A DNA stretch of 56,044 nucleotides from the NCBI GenBank assembly GCA_025201845.1, contig MU604024.1, positions 6,842 through 62,885 on the forward strand, read 5' to 3'. This DNA is from Martensiomyces pterosporus. Lineage: Eukaryota; Kickxellomycota; Kickxellomycetes; Kickxellales; Kickxellaceae. Each line of letters starts with the position of its first letter. Within the stretch, counting starts at the first letter, position 1. A program made the position numbers and the translations under genes. A model generated the notes under the pieces. That model did no database searches and was not told the DNA's origin. It saw only the letters and a list, made by a program, of their open reading frames with translations. Shown here piece by piece: positions 37,896 through 49,848 of the stretch.

Positions 37896-39314
37896 ATGCT
37901 GGCCGACACGCACCACGACTATCTTTCAGCTATCAAGGCGCAGGAAGTGGAGCTGGGGACTCTGGACATTGCAGAGTTTGGCGTCACTGTTGACGGCATC
38001 TACTTTTACAAGAACGCAAAGCAAGACCCAGACTTTATGTCCGCCGACATCCTCACGCGCAGCCTGTTCAGGCTGATCGCCAACCACTACCCCTTCCTTG
38101 TTGGCCGTCCGGCGGTCAACAGCGCCGGAAAGGCAGTCATCAAGGTCGACCCAGACAACCTGAACATGCCCAGTGTCGAGGTCGTCGATGTTGACCAGCC
38201 TGCCGACGCCTTCTTCATCGCCCGCCCAAACGAGACCGCCACCAGCGGGGACCCCGTCAAGTTCTTCGACCTGAAAGCCTTCTACCGCAGGAGCGGGACA
38301 GGCAGATTGCCCCTGGCGACATACCACAAGGACCACTCGGCTGTTGTGGTGCGTGTCCTTCGCTTCAAGTGCAACTCGTATGTTGGGCTGTCGTACTGCA
38401 TGTCGCATGCGATCTTTGACGCAACTGGGACGATCGACTTTATGAACTCCTGGGCTGCGTATGCGTGCAATGTCGACGACGAGGCGTTTGAGCTTGCCAG
38501 CCCGCCTCTGAACGACCGCAGGCTGGTGTCTGACCACTTTGACGCTGTCGAGCCACTGCCGCTGGAGTTTATCAGGCACTTCAAGGACGACCTGCCCCGT
38601 CTGCCGATGGAGTTCCCCAAGGACATTGCGCCACTGCTGATCCAGACGCCGGATTTCCCTGTGTTTGAGGAACAGCACCTGCTCCACGTCAGCGCCGGCA
38701 ATCTCGAGCAAATGCGCAGAGACATTGACTCCAAGCAGACCACATACAACGTCCTCGCATCGCTGCTGGCCAAGAGCATCCTGCAGGCAAACGCGCAAAG
38801 GTACGGCGCGGCACCAACCACCTCATACATCATGATACCGTACGATACCAGGTCCCGGTCCGGCATCCCCCGCAGGTTCTCTGGGAACGCCTCGAGCGTA
38901 ACCATCTTCCCGTTCCCCAGCACGCGCATCAAGGAGCAGACATACAAGGAGCTTGCCGAGGACATCAAGGGACTGGGCAAGTACATGGAGAGCGGGCACA
39001 CAAAAGCGGTGATGGATACGATCGAGAACGACATTGGCGTTCTCTACCAATCCGGCCTTTCCATGTGCAACTCGACCAAGACCTCGTACGTGGGATTCAG
39101 CAACGTGCGCCATATGGCGTTCTACACGATTGACTTTGGATATGGCCCGCCAGAAATCCTTTCGTTTGACTACTACACCAAGGAGGGTATGGTGCGCATG
39201 TGTCCGAACAGGCAGGATGGCGGCGTGGATTTGTTCATGAACTACGCAGATGCCAGCTTCGAGCAGCTGCGGACTGTCGACGACCTGATGAAGTATGTCG
39301 ATGTTATTTTCTAG
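37896..39314 (+). CDS. BAHD-type (HxxxD) acyltransferase
   Basis: A 472-residue single-exon protein. The catalytic motif HxxxD is at His171-Asp175 (MSHAIFDATG), followed near the C-terminus by DFGYG (413-417), the counterpart of the structural DFGWG motif. Two-domain architecture and length fit the Pfam Transferase family, which moves acyl groups from acyl-CoA to hydroxyl or amine acceptors. In fungi it includes trichothecene 3-O-acetyltransferase-like enzymes and polyamine or secondary-metabolite acyltransferases. No other biosynthetic gene lies nearby, so no cluster is implied, and acceptor and acyl donor are unknown. The strong GC3 codon bias is like that of the housekeeping genes. Confidence 0.85.
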   Translation: MLADTHHDYLSAIKAQEVELGTLDIAEFGVTVDGIYFYKNAKQDPDFMSADILTRSLFRLIANHYPFLVGRPAVNSAGKAVIKVDPDNLNMPSVEVVDVDQPADAFFIARPNETATSGDPVKFFDLKAFYRRSGTGRLPLATYHKDHSAVVVRVLRFKCNSYVGLSYCMSHAIFDATGTIDFMNSWAAYACNVDDEAFELASPPLNDRRLVSDHFDAVEPLPLEFIRHFKDDLPRLPMEFPKDIAPLLIQTPDFPVFEEQHLLHVSAGNLEQMRRDIDSKQTTYNVLASLLAKSILQANAQRYGAAPTTSYIMIPYDTRSRSGIPRRFSGNASSVTIFPFPSTRIKEQTYKELAEDIKGLGKYMESGHTKAVMDTIENDIGVLYQSGLSMCNSTKTSYVGFSNVRHMAFYTIDFGYGPPEILSFDYYTKEGMVRMCPNRQDGGVDLFMNYADASFEQLRTVDDLMKYVDVIF

Positions 39315-39699
39315 AGGCGCCGCAGTGCCTCTGCCCAGGCTATCCGCAGCATCCGCCTGTCCGCCTAGGCGTGGTTTAGTCGAGCGAGGCACGGAAACAA
39401 AGCGCGTATATGAGGGGGCGTGCAAATATTGCGCTGGGCACGGATGAGCGCCACTGCAAGCTGGACAATTCCAGGGCTAGAGCAGCGCTTCATCGATCGA
39501 GGCTAAGAAGCAGTAAAATTTTCCACCTGTGTGAACGGGGGCGCTATCCGGTTGCACCAGCTGTGTTTCTCCTCCGGCTTTCTAGTTCCACACAAAAATA
39601 GCATTCTTTTTTATACTGTTTGCTTTTGCTCTCATTTACTATTCTTGCCCTGTCAAATTGCCTGGAGAATACAAGCATACCTAGATACACACACTGCTC
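39315..39699 (+). promoter_or_regulatory. Intergenic: acyltransferase 3' side and DOA10 promoter
   Basis: AT-richer than its surroundings in the last 120 nt. No further feature is seen. Confidence 0.35.
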
Positions 39700-42600
39700 A
39701 TGGACGGCGAGGAAGGTAAGCGCATGAATTGCACCCCGCGTTGAGCAGCACGCCAAGCCAATTGACGATAGAGGGCCTGCTAACAGACACAGCCCCTCAA
39801 CAGTAATTGCATTGTGTAGTGCCGATTTGCCGTGTATGCCGCGGCGAGGCAACAGAGAGCGAGCCGCTGTTCCACCCATGCAAGTGCTCAGGAAGTATAA
39901 AGTACGTCCACCAGGACTGCCTGGAAGAGTGGCTGGCGCACAGCAACAAGAAATACTGCGAGCTGTGTGGGCACGAATACGCGTTCTCGCCGCTCTACGA
40001 TCCAAGCATGCCCGAGAGCATTCCAAAGAGCATAATCGTGCGGCAGATGCTTGCAAACGTCGTGTCGATAATCCTCACCTTCGCCCGGGCGATTGCTGTT
40101 GTTGCAATGTGGCTTTTCGTCCTGCCTTATATCGTGTACTGGCTGACGCGGTTTTACTTTTGGAGCGGCCAGTCCTTCGTTCCCAGCGGCGCGGACGCTG
40201 TCCCTGGTGGCGGCGTGGAGCAGAATGCAAATGCGACACTGAGCTCGCGGTTTGTTGGTTATAGCTCGTGGTATGACTGGTACATCTCTGCACAGAATAG
40301 CAACTCGACCATTGCGCCGATCACCTCGCACACGGGTGTTCTTGAAGGCGCGACAAATACGGCCCTGATTTTGTACTCGGTTACTAGGATTACTCTCGGC
40401 ATCGGCGCGCGGCTGCTGAACAAGTCGCTGGGGATCCGCATATCTGAAAAGCGGCTGAACGCCATTGTCGAGTCGGTAGTCGAGGCCTTGGCAAAATGCC
40501 TCGAGGGAAGCATAGTCACGGTGATTGCCATCCTGGTGTTCCTTGCCCTGTTTATTCTGCGCGACTGGATAATGGTTAACATGCCCATGCCCGAGGACTT
40601 TGTTGAAGAGATCAACGAGCAGATTGAGCACGCGCAGCAGGCTCAGGAGGAGGCGGCGGCTGTGCCGCGGGGCAACGCCGCTCAAAACCCGAGAGATGCA
40701 GATAACCGCTTGCGCGTGATGGCCCAGCCGATAGCTGCCGAGGATCCGCAACACCGGCCTCTGTTTGAGCTTCCAGAGTTTGATTTGCCAGTGCTGAACG
40801 ACCTTCCGCCCGGCGAGCGCCCCATCCGCCAGCAGCAGCAGCCGCATAGGCACCAGCGTGCATGGGTGTATGCTGAAGAGGCGTTCAACTTTGAGGAATC
40901 CGACGACGAGGCTGACAGCAAGCGCTATGGCGCCGACGCGGACAACAGCGATCGCAGCGAGGATGGCGAGGGGTGCACGGCCGAAGAGGAGCGTGGAGCT
41001 GGGGCGCAGAATGTCGAGGTTACGAATGCATCTCAAGAAATGTCTGGGGATGAGCCCTGTGGCGGCCGCTATGGCCTGGAGGACGATCACGCAGAAACCT
41101 CGTCTCAGGGCTCTACGTATGAACAAAGCGATCTCGGTGAAGAACGCATTGACAGCGAGCAACCTGCTAATAAGAACCAGTGGGCATCCGGAGAAAAGGC
41201 ATCTCGCGAGGCCGTGCCAGGCTCTAGCTCTAACGCCGGCGATAGCGACCAACCCGAAACCGACAACGAGCAAGACGCCGCTGGTCAAAGCCACACAGAT
41301 GCGAGCGCCGAAGATGAATCCAGCATGGAGGTGGACAGCGTCGATCACTACGACTCCAAAGGCAAGCGCGCAGAGACTGCCACAGACCCTGAATGCGAGG
41401 ATAGCGACAGCGAGGCCCAAAGCACCACAAGCCGCCCACAGCTGACTGAAGCCGACGATGCATGGTCATTTGTGTTTGGCGAGTCGTCCAAGTCTGCTGG
41501 TGAGCTGTCGGGCTCGGCCAGCAAAGACACTGCTAACGCTAGCCACCATGACTCGGCTGAGCCTCTGCCTCCGACGTTTACCACCGAGCATGCGCGGGGA
41601 ATATTCGCTCCAGTTAGCCCGCAGCGGCCCAGCGATGATGAAGGTGGCAGCGAGAATGACCAGAGCGGTGAGGATCGTGCCAATGTGGATCTTGACGCGC
41701 AGTTGCGGCGTCAAATGGCCCTTATTCGCGAGCTGCAGCGTGAGCGCAATATGGACGGGCTGCAGCTAGACGAATTGCTGCGACCAAATCCCAACCCGAA
41801 TCCAAATCCTGGCTTTGGTCGCAACCAGCCACAGCAAGCAGACCCACATGGAGCGTTCAGACAAGAGCAGCTTGGCGGTCAAGCACAGGCACCTGTGGCA
41901 GCAGCAGCAGCAGCAGCAGAGGCCGGCCCTGCACTTGACGGCAACCCGGAAGTCATTGGTGAGGATATGGACGACAACTTTGGCGATTTCGAGGGTGCTG
42001 ACGGACTGCTCGATGCGATCGGTTTCCGCGGACCACTGATCAATGCCATACAGTACTTTATTCTCGTGCTGTCAATGGTTAGCCTGGTTCTGGCGTGCTC
42101 AGCTTGGATTCCATTTATCTGCGGCCGTGCTGCTATCTCTGCGCACCCAATCCGGCTGCTCCTGTACCCTGTCCACGCTTGCATTGTCGCTATTGATACG
42201 GCTGCCGACTTTTTGATCGTTACGCTGTTCCCCCTTGCCTGGGCTCCCATTCGGCCGCTGCTGGTGTCTACCGCTAATTCCATTGGCCCCATCGTTGTGC
42301 AGCTGGTCTCCTTGATCGCTCCTGGCGTCAAGGAGACTTTGTCTGCTGCTGATGGCAGCCTCTGGGACAAGCTGACGTCGCCTAGAGTGCAGCTTTTGGT
42401 TTTGGAGAAGCTGCGGCAGTCTTGGGTCATCGGGCTCCTGTTCCCGTGGATCCAGTCTAAGGCGCCGGAGCACGGAGGCGAAGGGCCAACAAGAACAGCT
42501 TCTGGCGACAGTGGCATTGTCGATATAGTCCGCTCGGCTGCTAGTGCGGTGTCAGTATCCGCCGCTACACAGATTGCAGCCACCAGCTCCACCGGATCTG

Positions 42601-45029
42601 GGCTTTTCGGCATGCTCCGCAATGCAGCCAGTGGCGTGTTTTCAGCGCCTCTTGATGCCGCTTCAGTGGCTGGCGACAAGGCAAAGGTAGTGGCGGCAGC
42701 AGCAGCTGGTGCTGGCTCTTTGCTCGATCCAAGCAGCATCCCTCCATGGGAAAGGGAGCTTTGGCAGCGGTTTATCCGGTGGGGCATTCCAATCGATGCG
42801 ATTGCCGCTCGCCTGCAGCAAGCAGCTACAGGAGCCACGCTACACGACCGCTTGCTGACCATCAGCATCGGACACATGCTTGGCATTCTTGCTGCTTGGC
42901 TTATAACGCGGTACATGCCACGGTCTCTCCGCCAGACGGCTGTCTACTCGGCGTCGAAAATGTTTTTGCAAATGATCAAGATTGCTTCATTTGTGATGAT
43001 CGAGCTCCTGGCGTTCCCGACCATGTGCGGCCTTTGTCTGGGCGTGTCGCTTATCCCGCTGCAGAAGAATGCTTCTCTTGACTCACGGGCAGAGTTCCTA
43101 GCGGAGCACACACGCGTGGCTCTGTTCATCCACTGGTTCATTGGCATGGTGTTCATGTACCACTTTGCAAACTTTGTCTCGTACTGCAGAGAGGTGATGC
43201 GCCCTGGGTTGCTGTGGTTCATCCGTGACCCGAACGACCCGCAGTTCCGGCCCATGCGTGAGATCCTCGAGCGTGACATGCTTCCGCAGCTGTACAAGAT
43301 CGGCACCAGCGCTCTGATGTACTGCGGCATTATTGCCGCTTGCTTTGGGGTCACCTCATATGCTGTGGCGTCATCTGCACCGGGTGCGTTCCCAATGCAA
43401 TGGGACTCGAACACACATATCACAGAGTACCCGGCCGACCTGCACCTTGTCCATTTCCTGCTGCCTATAGCGATTGCGTGGGGGCGGCCGCAAGAAATGC
43501 TTCGGTCGCTGACTGACCGCTGGTGGGCTGTGGCAGCGCGGATATCCCGCCTGTCGGACTTTATTGTTGGGCAGCGCGATATCGTTGAGGAAGGCAGGTG
43601 GGTCGTGCGCAGCGTGCCCTGGATGCCTGTTGCTTTGCCAACGCTGTGGATGCCCGTGGATGTGGTCAGGCAGGTATTTGCTGCGTTTGATGCCGAGAAT
43701 CCGGATGAGGCACGCACTGGGCCGATTGCTGGTGCGCTGCCAACTCACGAGTACCGCGCACGGCTGCAGATGGCCATCGATCGAGCACTAGCGGCACAGC
43801 ACCCTGGTGTGGCCTTCGTGCTTGACGGGCAGAATGTGCGCGTCCCTGCGCTTGACACAGTGCCTGTGGTCCCCGGACGTAAGATGGTGGTGCCTGTCGA
43901 TGACTTTGGCAGGCCGCTGGAGGACCAGTTCGACTACGAGGTCGCCGACAACCCCGAGCTGCGCAACGCCGAGGACAACCAAGGGCGCGACATCCCAGCT
44001 GCCGCACCAGAGGACGGGGAGCGCGATCTGCGGTACAAACCAGAGCACTACAGTGTTGTTTACACGCCGCCCAGACTCCGCTTGCACGTCGCCGTGTTCC
44101 TTGTGCTTGGGTGGGCTGCCATTGCGCTGACATTTGCGGCCATTCTGGTTTTGTCGCTGGCCATCGGGCGCATGATCTACAGGCGTCTGTGGGATCTCCC
44201 CACACACGACGTTTACTCGTTTGTGCTTGGCCTGCTGGCCCTGATAGCCATTGGGGTGGTGGTACACCGGACTGCCACTCAAGTGGCGAGGCTTGTGGAT
44301 GAAGACGGCGATCGTGCGGAGCGGGTGCGCGAGGTGAAGAAGCAGGTGAAGCAAGCGTTCATGGCGGCATGGAAGCTGACAGTAACTGCAGCTGTGTTTT
44401 ACGGCATAGTGCCCGCGGTATACGGACTCGTCGTCGAGATATATGGCGTGGTTGTGATCCGGAACTACCTCGAGACGGCTGGTGTGCGCGATGTGTTTGC
44501 GCGCACATTGAGGCAGGCGATGGTCGGCAACTGGCTGTTTAGCGTGATGAACCTGCGCGTGGCAATGTCGATTCTGACCTACTTCCCAGACTTGCGGTGG
44601 AGCCGCGAGCTCGACAGGCTGTTCACTGGCCCTCCCCGCACGTGGCACGTTTGGCGTGGGGTATACGTGTTTGCGCTCCCTGTGGTTGTGGTTTCGGTGT
44701 TTTGCGCGGCGATGCCGTTCGGGTTGACGGCGCTTGTTATGTGGCGCCATGGCACGCTCAGCTCGGCATCGCTCTCGCAGGTCGTGGCACTCGAAGACGT
44801 GGTGCTGCTAGCGTGGAGCAGCAAGGTTCTGATGCTGGCGGCAGCAGTTGTCGGTAGCGCCTGGCAGGCAGCTGTGGTGTACAAGAGGTGGTCGCGGCAT
44901 GTTCGAGACAGAGTGTACTTGGTTGGGCAGCAGCTGCACAACTTGGGTGGCGACGAGGGCGAACGTGCACCAGAGATTCCCGTAGGCGAGGCCAATCGGC
45001 AGATCGCGGACGCTGATGCGCAACATTAG
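39700..45029 (+). CDS. DOA10: ER membrane E3 ubiquitin ligase Doa10/MARCH6, two exons
   Basis: Exon 1 is 39700-39715 (16 nt: MDGEE plus one base) and exon 2 is 39820-45029. The 104-nt intron is GT..AG. The product is 1741 residues. The N-terminal RING-CH has all ligands: C9, C12, C26, C28, H36, C39, C52 and C55. Helix pairs follow at about 85-125 and 225-255. A long acidic, Ser/Gln/Asn-rich insert (about 265-735, with a poly-Ala run and an NPNPNPNP tract) precedes a multi-TM region. The Doa10-specific TD segment lies near 1125-1160 (MRPGLLWFIRDPNDPQF). Further membrane helices run to a hydrophilic C-terminus. Doa10 marks misfolded ER, cytosolic and nuclear proteins and sterol-pathway enzymes for degradation. 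Yeast Doa10 has 1319 residues and human MARCH6 910; the extra length is mainly the acidic insert. Confidence 0.92.
41895..41920 (+). repeat. GCA trinucleotide repeat encoding poly-Ala in DOA10
   Basis: An in-frame run of about seven to eight GCA codons in the disordered insert, just downstream of the NPNPNPNP tract (about 41790-41810). Length variation would be tolerated. Confidence 0.6.
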
Positions 45030-46576
45030 TGAGCCAGCAATCACCTGTGTCCCCCCAAAAAAATGGCTGACTACGAAGATTTCCAGGTGAGCGCGGGCTG
45101 GTGCCGGCGCACTGTGGTGTGAGTCCGCACCTCCGGTGTACTGGCATGCCGTGAACTGCATCTCTTGCTCCCTCTTGCCATCCTTTCGGTCTTGGCATCT
45201 TGGCCTGGCTGATCTACGACTCCTCTTCCGTGCATGCATTTGCCTCTCCTTCTGTCAGCCATGTTTGGTGCTGCAGGTGTAACCATTTCTGAGCGCTTTC
45301 TGCATTCTAATAATACATCTCTGAGCCATCCAAGCCTTGGAGTGGAGGCGAGGATTTCCACACTACCTTTTTCGGTACCACCACTGCGTGTTAGTGGTAC
45401 CATTTCAGTGGCCCCGCGGGGGCACCGAAGCCAGTGGCTGGAAGCAATTTCCGCTTACTGGCAGAGTTGCGCACCGGAATGGCCTAGGCGTCAAGTGGTC
45501 CGGTCTGACGGTGCAGTGCATGTGCCAAAAATGGCATCCTGGCTGTTCAGTGTGCGTGCTACGTGTAGGAAAGCAGACGCTGGGTGCTGCAAGCACTGCA
45601 GGTAGTGTGATAACAGAGGGCGCGGTGGTCATTTGCAGAGATGGTGTCCCCTCGGTTGGCACGCCCACTCGCGCCCACTCGCTTTTTGCCAGGTAACTCC
45701 TTGGAAAAGAAGTGGAGATTTGCAGGCCGAGGTAGAAGGCTGCTGGAGACATTTGTGAATGGACGCTGCCTCCAGCGCAGCCTGCCCCAATTTGCCCTTC
45801 TCAAGGTTGGTGTGCATTTTATCCATTATTGAAAATCTGCCCTGGCTGCGATTCAGTGGACGTTAAGGTTTGTCTTTCTACAAGACCGAGAGGCACGGAA
45901 GTTCTATTCTTCACATGCTCCTTGGGATTTGCTGGGCCAGTGCTATTTAAGTAGGACACAGCTGCCCGCTCACTCCCCAATGTCCTCTGGCCTTTGTTTT
46001 CCTCTACGCACAGACATCCTCCCCCACCCCCATTTACTCTTTGCTTCACCTGCTGCTCTCACACCATCTGTTTTGTGTCTGTATTCTTGGCGCACTGGAA
46101 AACGTGGGCGCTCCCAAGCTTCTTGTTAGCTGTAAGTACACAATGTGCTTTCGACACGCCAACCACATGCACGCACCGCGCTGCATCTCTCACGGGATGC
46201 ATGCCTGCTTCTGTGCCGCACAGCTTTGCTGGCCCAACCTCAGCACAGCCAGCCAGCACGCATTTCCCACCTGCGCTGACACAAGGGTCTTGGCATACTC
46301 AGCATTATGGACACACGTAGCATGGCGCTCAGCCAATTGCTTTTCTGGAGTCATCGGGGCGTGATCGGAGGTGATCACAGCGCATCTGCCGAGGAGGGGG
46401 CATGCATGTGGCCGATACATCGTAGCACACTGCTTCCACATCTGAACTTCAAAGGCGAGTCGCCCCACCCTGTGCTACCCACCCTCGGTCTATATGCTGC
46501 GCAAGTGCTGCGCGAGGCTTGCCAATTAGCACGCTTTTCGGGCCATTTGAGCGAGCCCTGCCCACACCCTCTCCTC

Positions 46577-46620
46577 CCAATCGCGGTTCTCGGTACTGCT
46601 CAAATGTGACTTTTTATAGT
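46577..46620 (+). promoter_or_regulatory. Candidate promoter: CCAAT box plus TATA-like element
   Basis: ccaat at 46577-46581 and tttttatag at 46611-46619 lie 30-40 nt apart. Both precede the exon-like segment at 46929. Suggestive only. Confidence 0.25.
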
Positions 46621-47799
46621 CTCTCACCCACCCCCACACTTCTTGTTCACTGGATCACAACAGTCACCCGACATTCTCTTCCCTAGTAACCGTGGCATTT
46701 TTCTTGGAAACCCGGCTGCTCTTTTCCCTTCCAAAGCCAGCCCCAGCAACAGCAATAGGGGCAGGATAGAGTGTCTTGTCCGAAATCTGTGGTTGTCCCT
46801 TTCTCAGTCGCGCTAAAAGTGTGGGCATTGCTACCGCCTACCCGCCTTGTATAGAAAAAGTTAGCACACAGTGACCCGTACAGGACTCTGTTTCATGGCC
46901 CTCCCTCAGCTCTCTCTTCTCTCATCAGGCTGCTTCTATTATCAAAAACCACGTTGTTTATCTCCCTGTTTCTGAAGCCTCTCTTGATAGACCTACGACT
47001 GATACCGATCGGCTCACCCACACTGAGTTTTTGGATATAGGTAACTACTCTACCAGCCCGGGTAACTGTCCTCTATGTCGATTAGTGCTCCCACACAGCA
47101 TGGCGCCGCTAGTAGATACCGCATGCAAGATGCTCCCATCTCCCCCCTGCCGTGTTCTGCTGCACTCTTTTCGAACATGTACAATGCGCCATTGTGCTTG
47201 TCTTGAATAGTTCTCGTGGTTGCTTCGTCGGCTTTGTCGACATGGGTCTACTGCAAGCTTTTTGCTTTTGTTTTTTTTTTCTGGGCAGCCTGCGCTAAGC
47301 CAAAGGCGGCTGTGGTATCCCTCCCTCGTGCTGGCCCCTCTTCTTTTGCTTTGCCACTCCACCAGCACAATTGACGCTGAATGGCGTATATGTCTGCAGC
47401 AGGTAGTTGTCGACAGCCACCTTGCCTGCCTTGCTGCTGTTGTTCAATGCACGCATTATGGCGGGTGTGGGTGGACATATGGCTAAACTCGTATGCATGC
47501 GCAACGGGCTACAGCGGCAGCAGTGCGGGTGGCTTGTGAAGAGGGCTCTCCACCTCGTACCCGAACGCCTCCCTCCCCTATGCCCGCTTTCAGGCAGGCA
47601 GCTGGCCCAGCCATCAATTCAGCCAGAAGCATTGATGCCGTGTCGGCTGTATGCTGGGATAAGCTGCATGCTATGAAAGAACGCACACGGCGTGTGCACA
47701 CGCGCGCTCTCGCTTGATCTTGCTGGCCATTCCTCCCTTCTTTGCTCTGCTCTGCTCCCCATTCCCGCTGTATTATTTTGGCTTTTTTTTTTTGCTTGG

Positions 47800-48045
47800 A
47801 GTGCTATTACCAGTTCCCTGGTCCTAACAATCCATTATCTCTCTCTATCACTCATTCGGCATCACCAATAGACACCACAGCCTGCTCTGCCATCTGTAAC
47901 CAAGTCATACAGCTGCGCTACTAGTGCTATTACCAGTTCCCTGGTCCTAACAATCCATTATCTCTCTCTATCACTCATTCGGCATCACCAATAGACACCA
48001 CAGCCTGCTCTGCCCTCTGTAGCCAAGTCACACAGCTGCGCTACT
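47800..48045. repeat. Tandem duplication, two copies of a 123-bp unit
   Basis: Copy 1 is 47800-47922 and copy 2 is 47923-48045. They begin agtgctattaccagttccct and end agctgcgctact, and differ at only three positions, all near the end of the unit (catctgtaac/cctctgtagc and gtcatac/gtcacac). The near identity in non-coding DNA points to a recent duplication. Confidence 0.95.
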
Positions 48046-49823
48046 TATTCTCATTTAACCACTGTCTACGCCACACATTCAACGCGTGCGCCGATTGACA
48101 CAGTGCGCTTGCACAAAAAAAAACGGACTACTTGCTCACCCATCAACAAAGAGGCTGCTGTGACCACCCGACCCGGTTATTTACTCCTTCTTCTCTGCAT
48201 CTTCCTGTTTCTACGGCCGTTGACAGCACTTCATCCTTTGCTTTATCTCTCGCTTCATCCAACACCCCTCCCTAAAGATACCAACTGCCCATGGAGTACC
48301 CCACTACATCGTCGTGCAGCGGCTCGGGCTCGTCAGACACAGGCATCTCTCGGTAAGTTGCATTCATTTTGGCAGCTATCGGCGTGTATTGCGGCGCACG
48401 CACGCATGCTTTCTGTTCTTCATTGGCCTTCCTCCTTCAGCTGCTGCCAGCCGTCCATATATAGCGGTATCATTCTGTATTAGGACCGCGACGATGGCGA
48501 TGGCGAAACTTTATGCTGCTCGCTATCCTGTTTCTACACGTATGGAGAAATAGCCGGAGGCTGTAGCTCGCTCTACACCCCTGTGGCTGGCGGCGGGCTG
48601 TGTTTTTGAGAGGGCATGCGGTGGAGGCTTTTCTCTTCCCTTTTCATTTCTACCTGCTCTTTGTTAGGGTGCCTTTTGCAGCATTCCTGAGGCCATTGTC
48701 TTGCCTAGCCATCGACCAAATAAGGCATATTCTACACATTTAGCCATTCTGCTTCTCTGCACACAGCAGTATCCTTCCCCCTCCCCTCGCCTGCCTGGCG
48801 TGTGCGCCTGCGCTTCGCATGCTTGTGTGGGTGACATGCAACTTGGAAATGAGGGCGCCAAAGGAACCTGTGCATGGAAAATCACACATTCCTTAGAGCC
48901 AGCCAAGTGACTGGATCATGCCTGCTTGCCTCTAGTGCAATTTCCATGTGCATTTCGCTCTGCTGCAGCCCCTCCCCTTCTTTCTCTTTCTGCCTCTTTG
49001 TTTTTATTTCGTCCTATTGTTCCTCTCCGAACGCGCACCAGCCTCCTCCTCGCCATATTCCGTCCACCGCGCGCTTTGCCCCCGTCGTTGTTCCTCCGGC
49101 TTTCTGCTTGTCTGCCCGGCACACAAAAGGGGGTTGGAGGCGCTAGCGGTCGCTTGTATCAAAAGAGCCACTGAAGCAGCCGCCTCAGCGCTCATTGTTT
49201 TCCTATCTGCCTCATAAACAGCAAGGCACAGACTGTGGCCCCTCCAGCTATACCACCCCGCGTCTGCCGCTGCTTGCTGCCGCGTCCTGAGAGTAGGAAC
49301 GTCGCTAACAGCTGATAGATATTGTGTCGGTGTTCCTCGGCACGTGGGTGCGGAAGGGTGCGCTTCCAGCAGCAACAGCAGGCAGCGTGCCGCCTGCCTC
49401 GCTTCCATTTGCGCGACTCGCAATATATTTCGCACTTTGCGCCAGTGGCCATTCGATTATTGGCTCACTTGGCCCACTCTACGCACGCCCATCAACATCT
49501 CTCTTTCTCTCTCGGCGCCTTTGCTCATCGGCAATATTACTGCTATTTTTGCTTACTTGTCGGCCCCCCACAGCTCTCCTCGTTCTCCACCCGCTCGTAT
49601 TCCCCTCTGTGGTATAATCGGCCCCTGATCATTTGGAAGTGGTTCCTGGTTGATCCTCACTCCTCTCCGCTCCGCTTTCCCCGCAATTAAAATTTTTTGG
49701 TTCCGCCTTCTCACCGACAAACAAACACGGCCGCCGCACTCTTCGCCCTTCTCACGAGCCTTTTTTATTTATTTATTTCCTGGCCGCTTACCCTGGTAAG
49801 GGTTCCTCTGTTATTTTGCCTTC

Positions 49824-49848
49824 GCTCTCTCTCTCTCTCTCTCTCTCT
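49824..49848 (+). repeat. (CT)n microsatellite in leader region
   Basis: About twelve CT units on the plus strand within a broader pyrimidine tract upstream of the velvet-like gene. Confidence 0.8.

Noticed and set aside
39888..41420. 510-codon minus-strand frame over DOA10
   Set aside because: Overlaps the RING-CH and acidic regions whose sense translation is unmistakable; the antisense product is compositionally odd.
48103..48483. 126-codon plus frame in the leader region
   Set aside because: Starts with a non-ATG codon in the middle of a pyrimidine tract and reads as Leu/Pro-rich noise.
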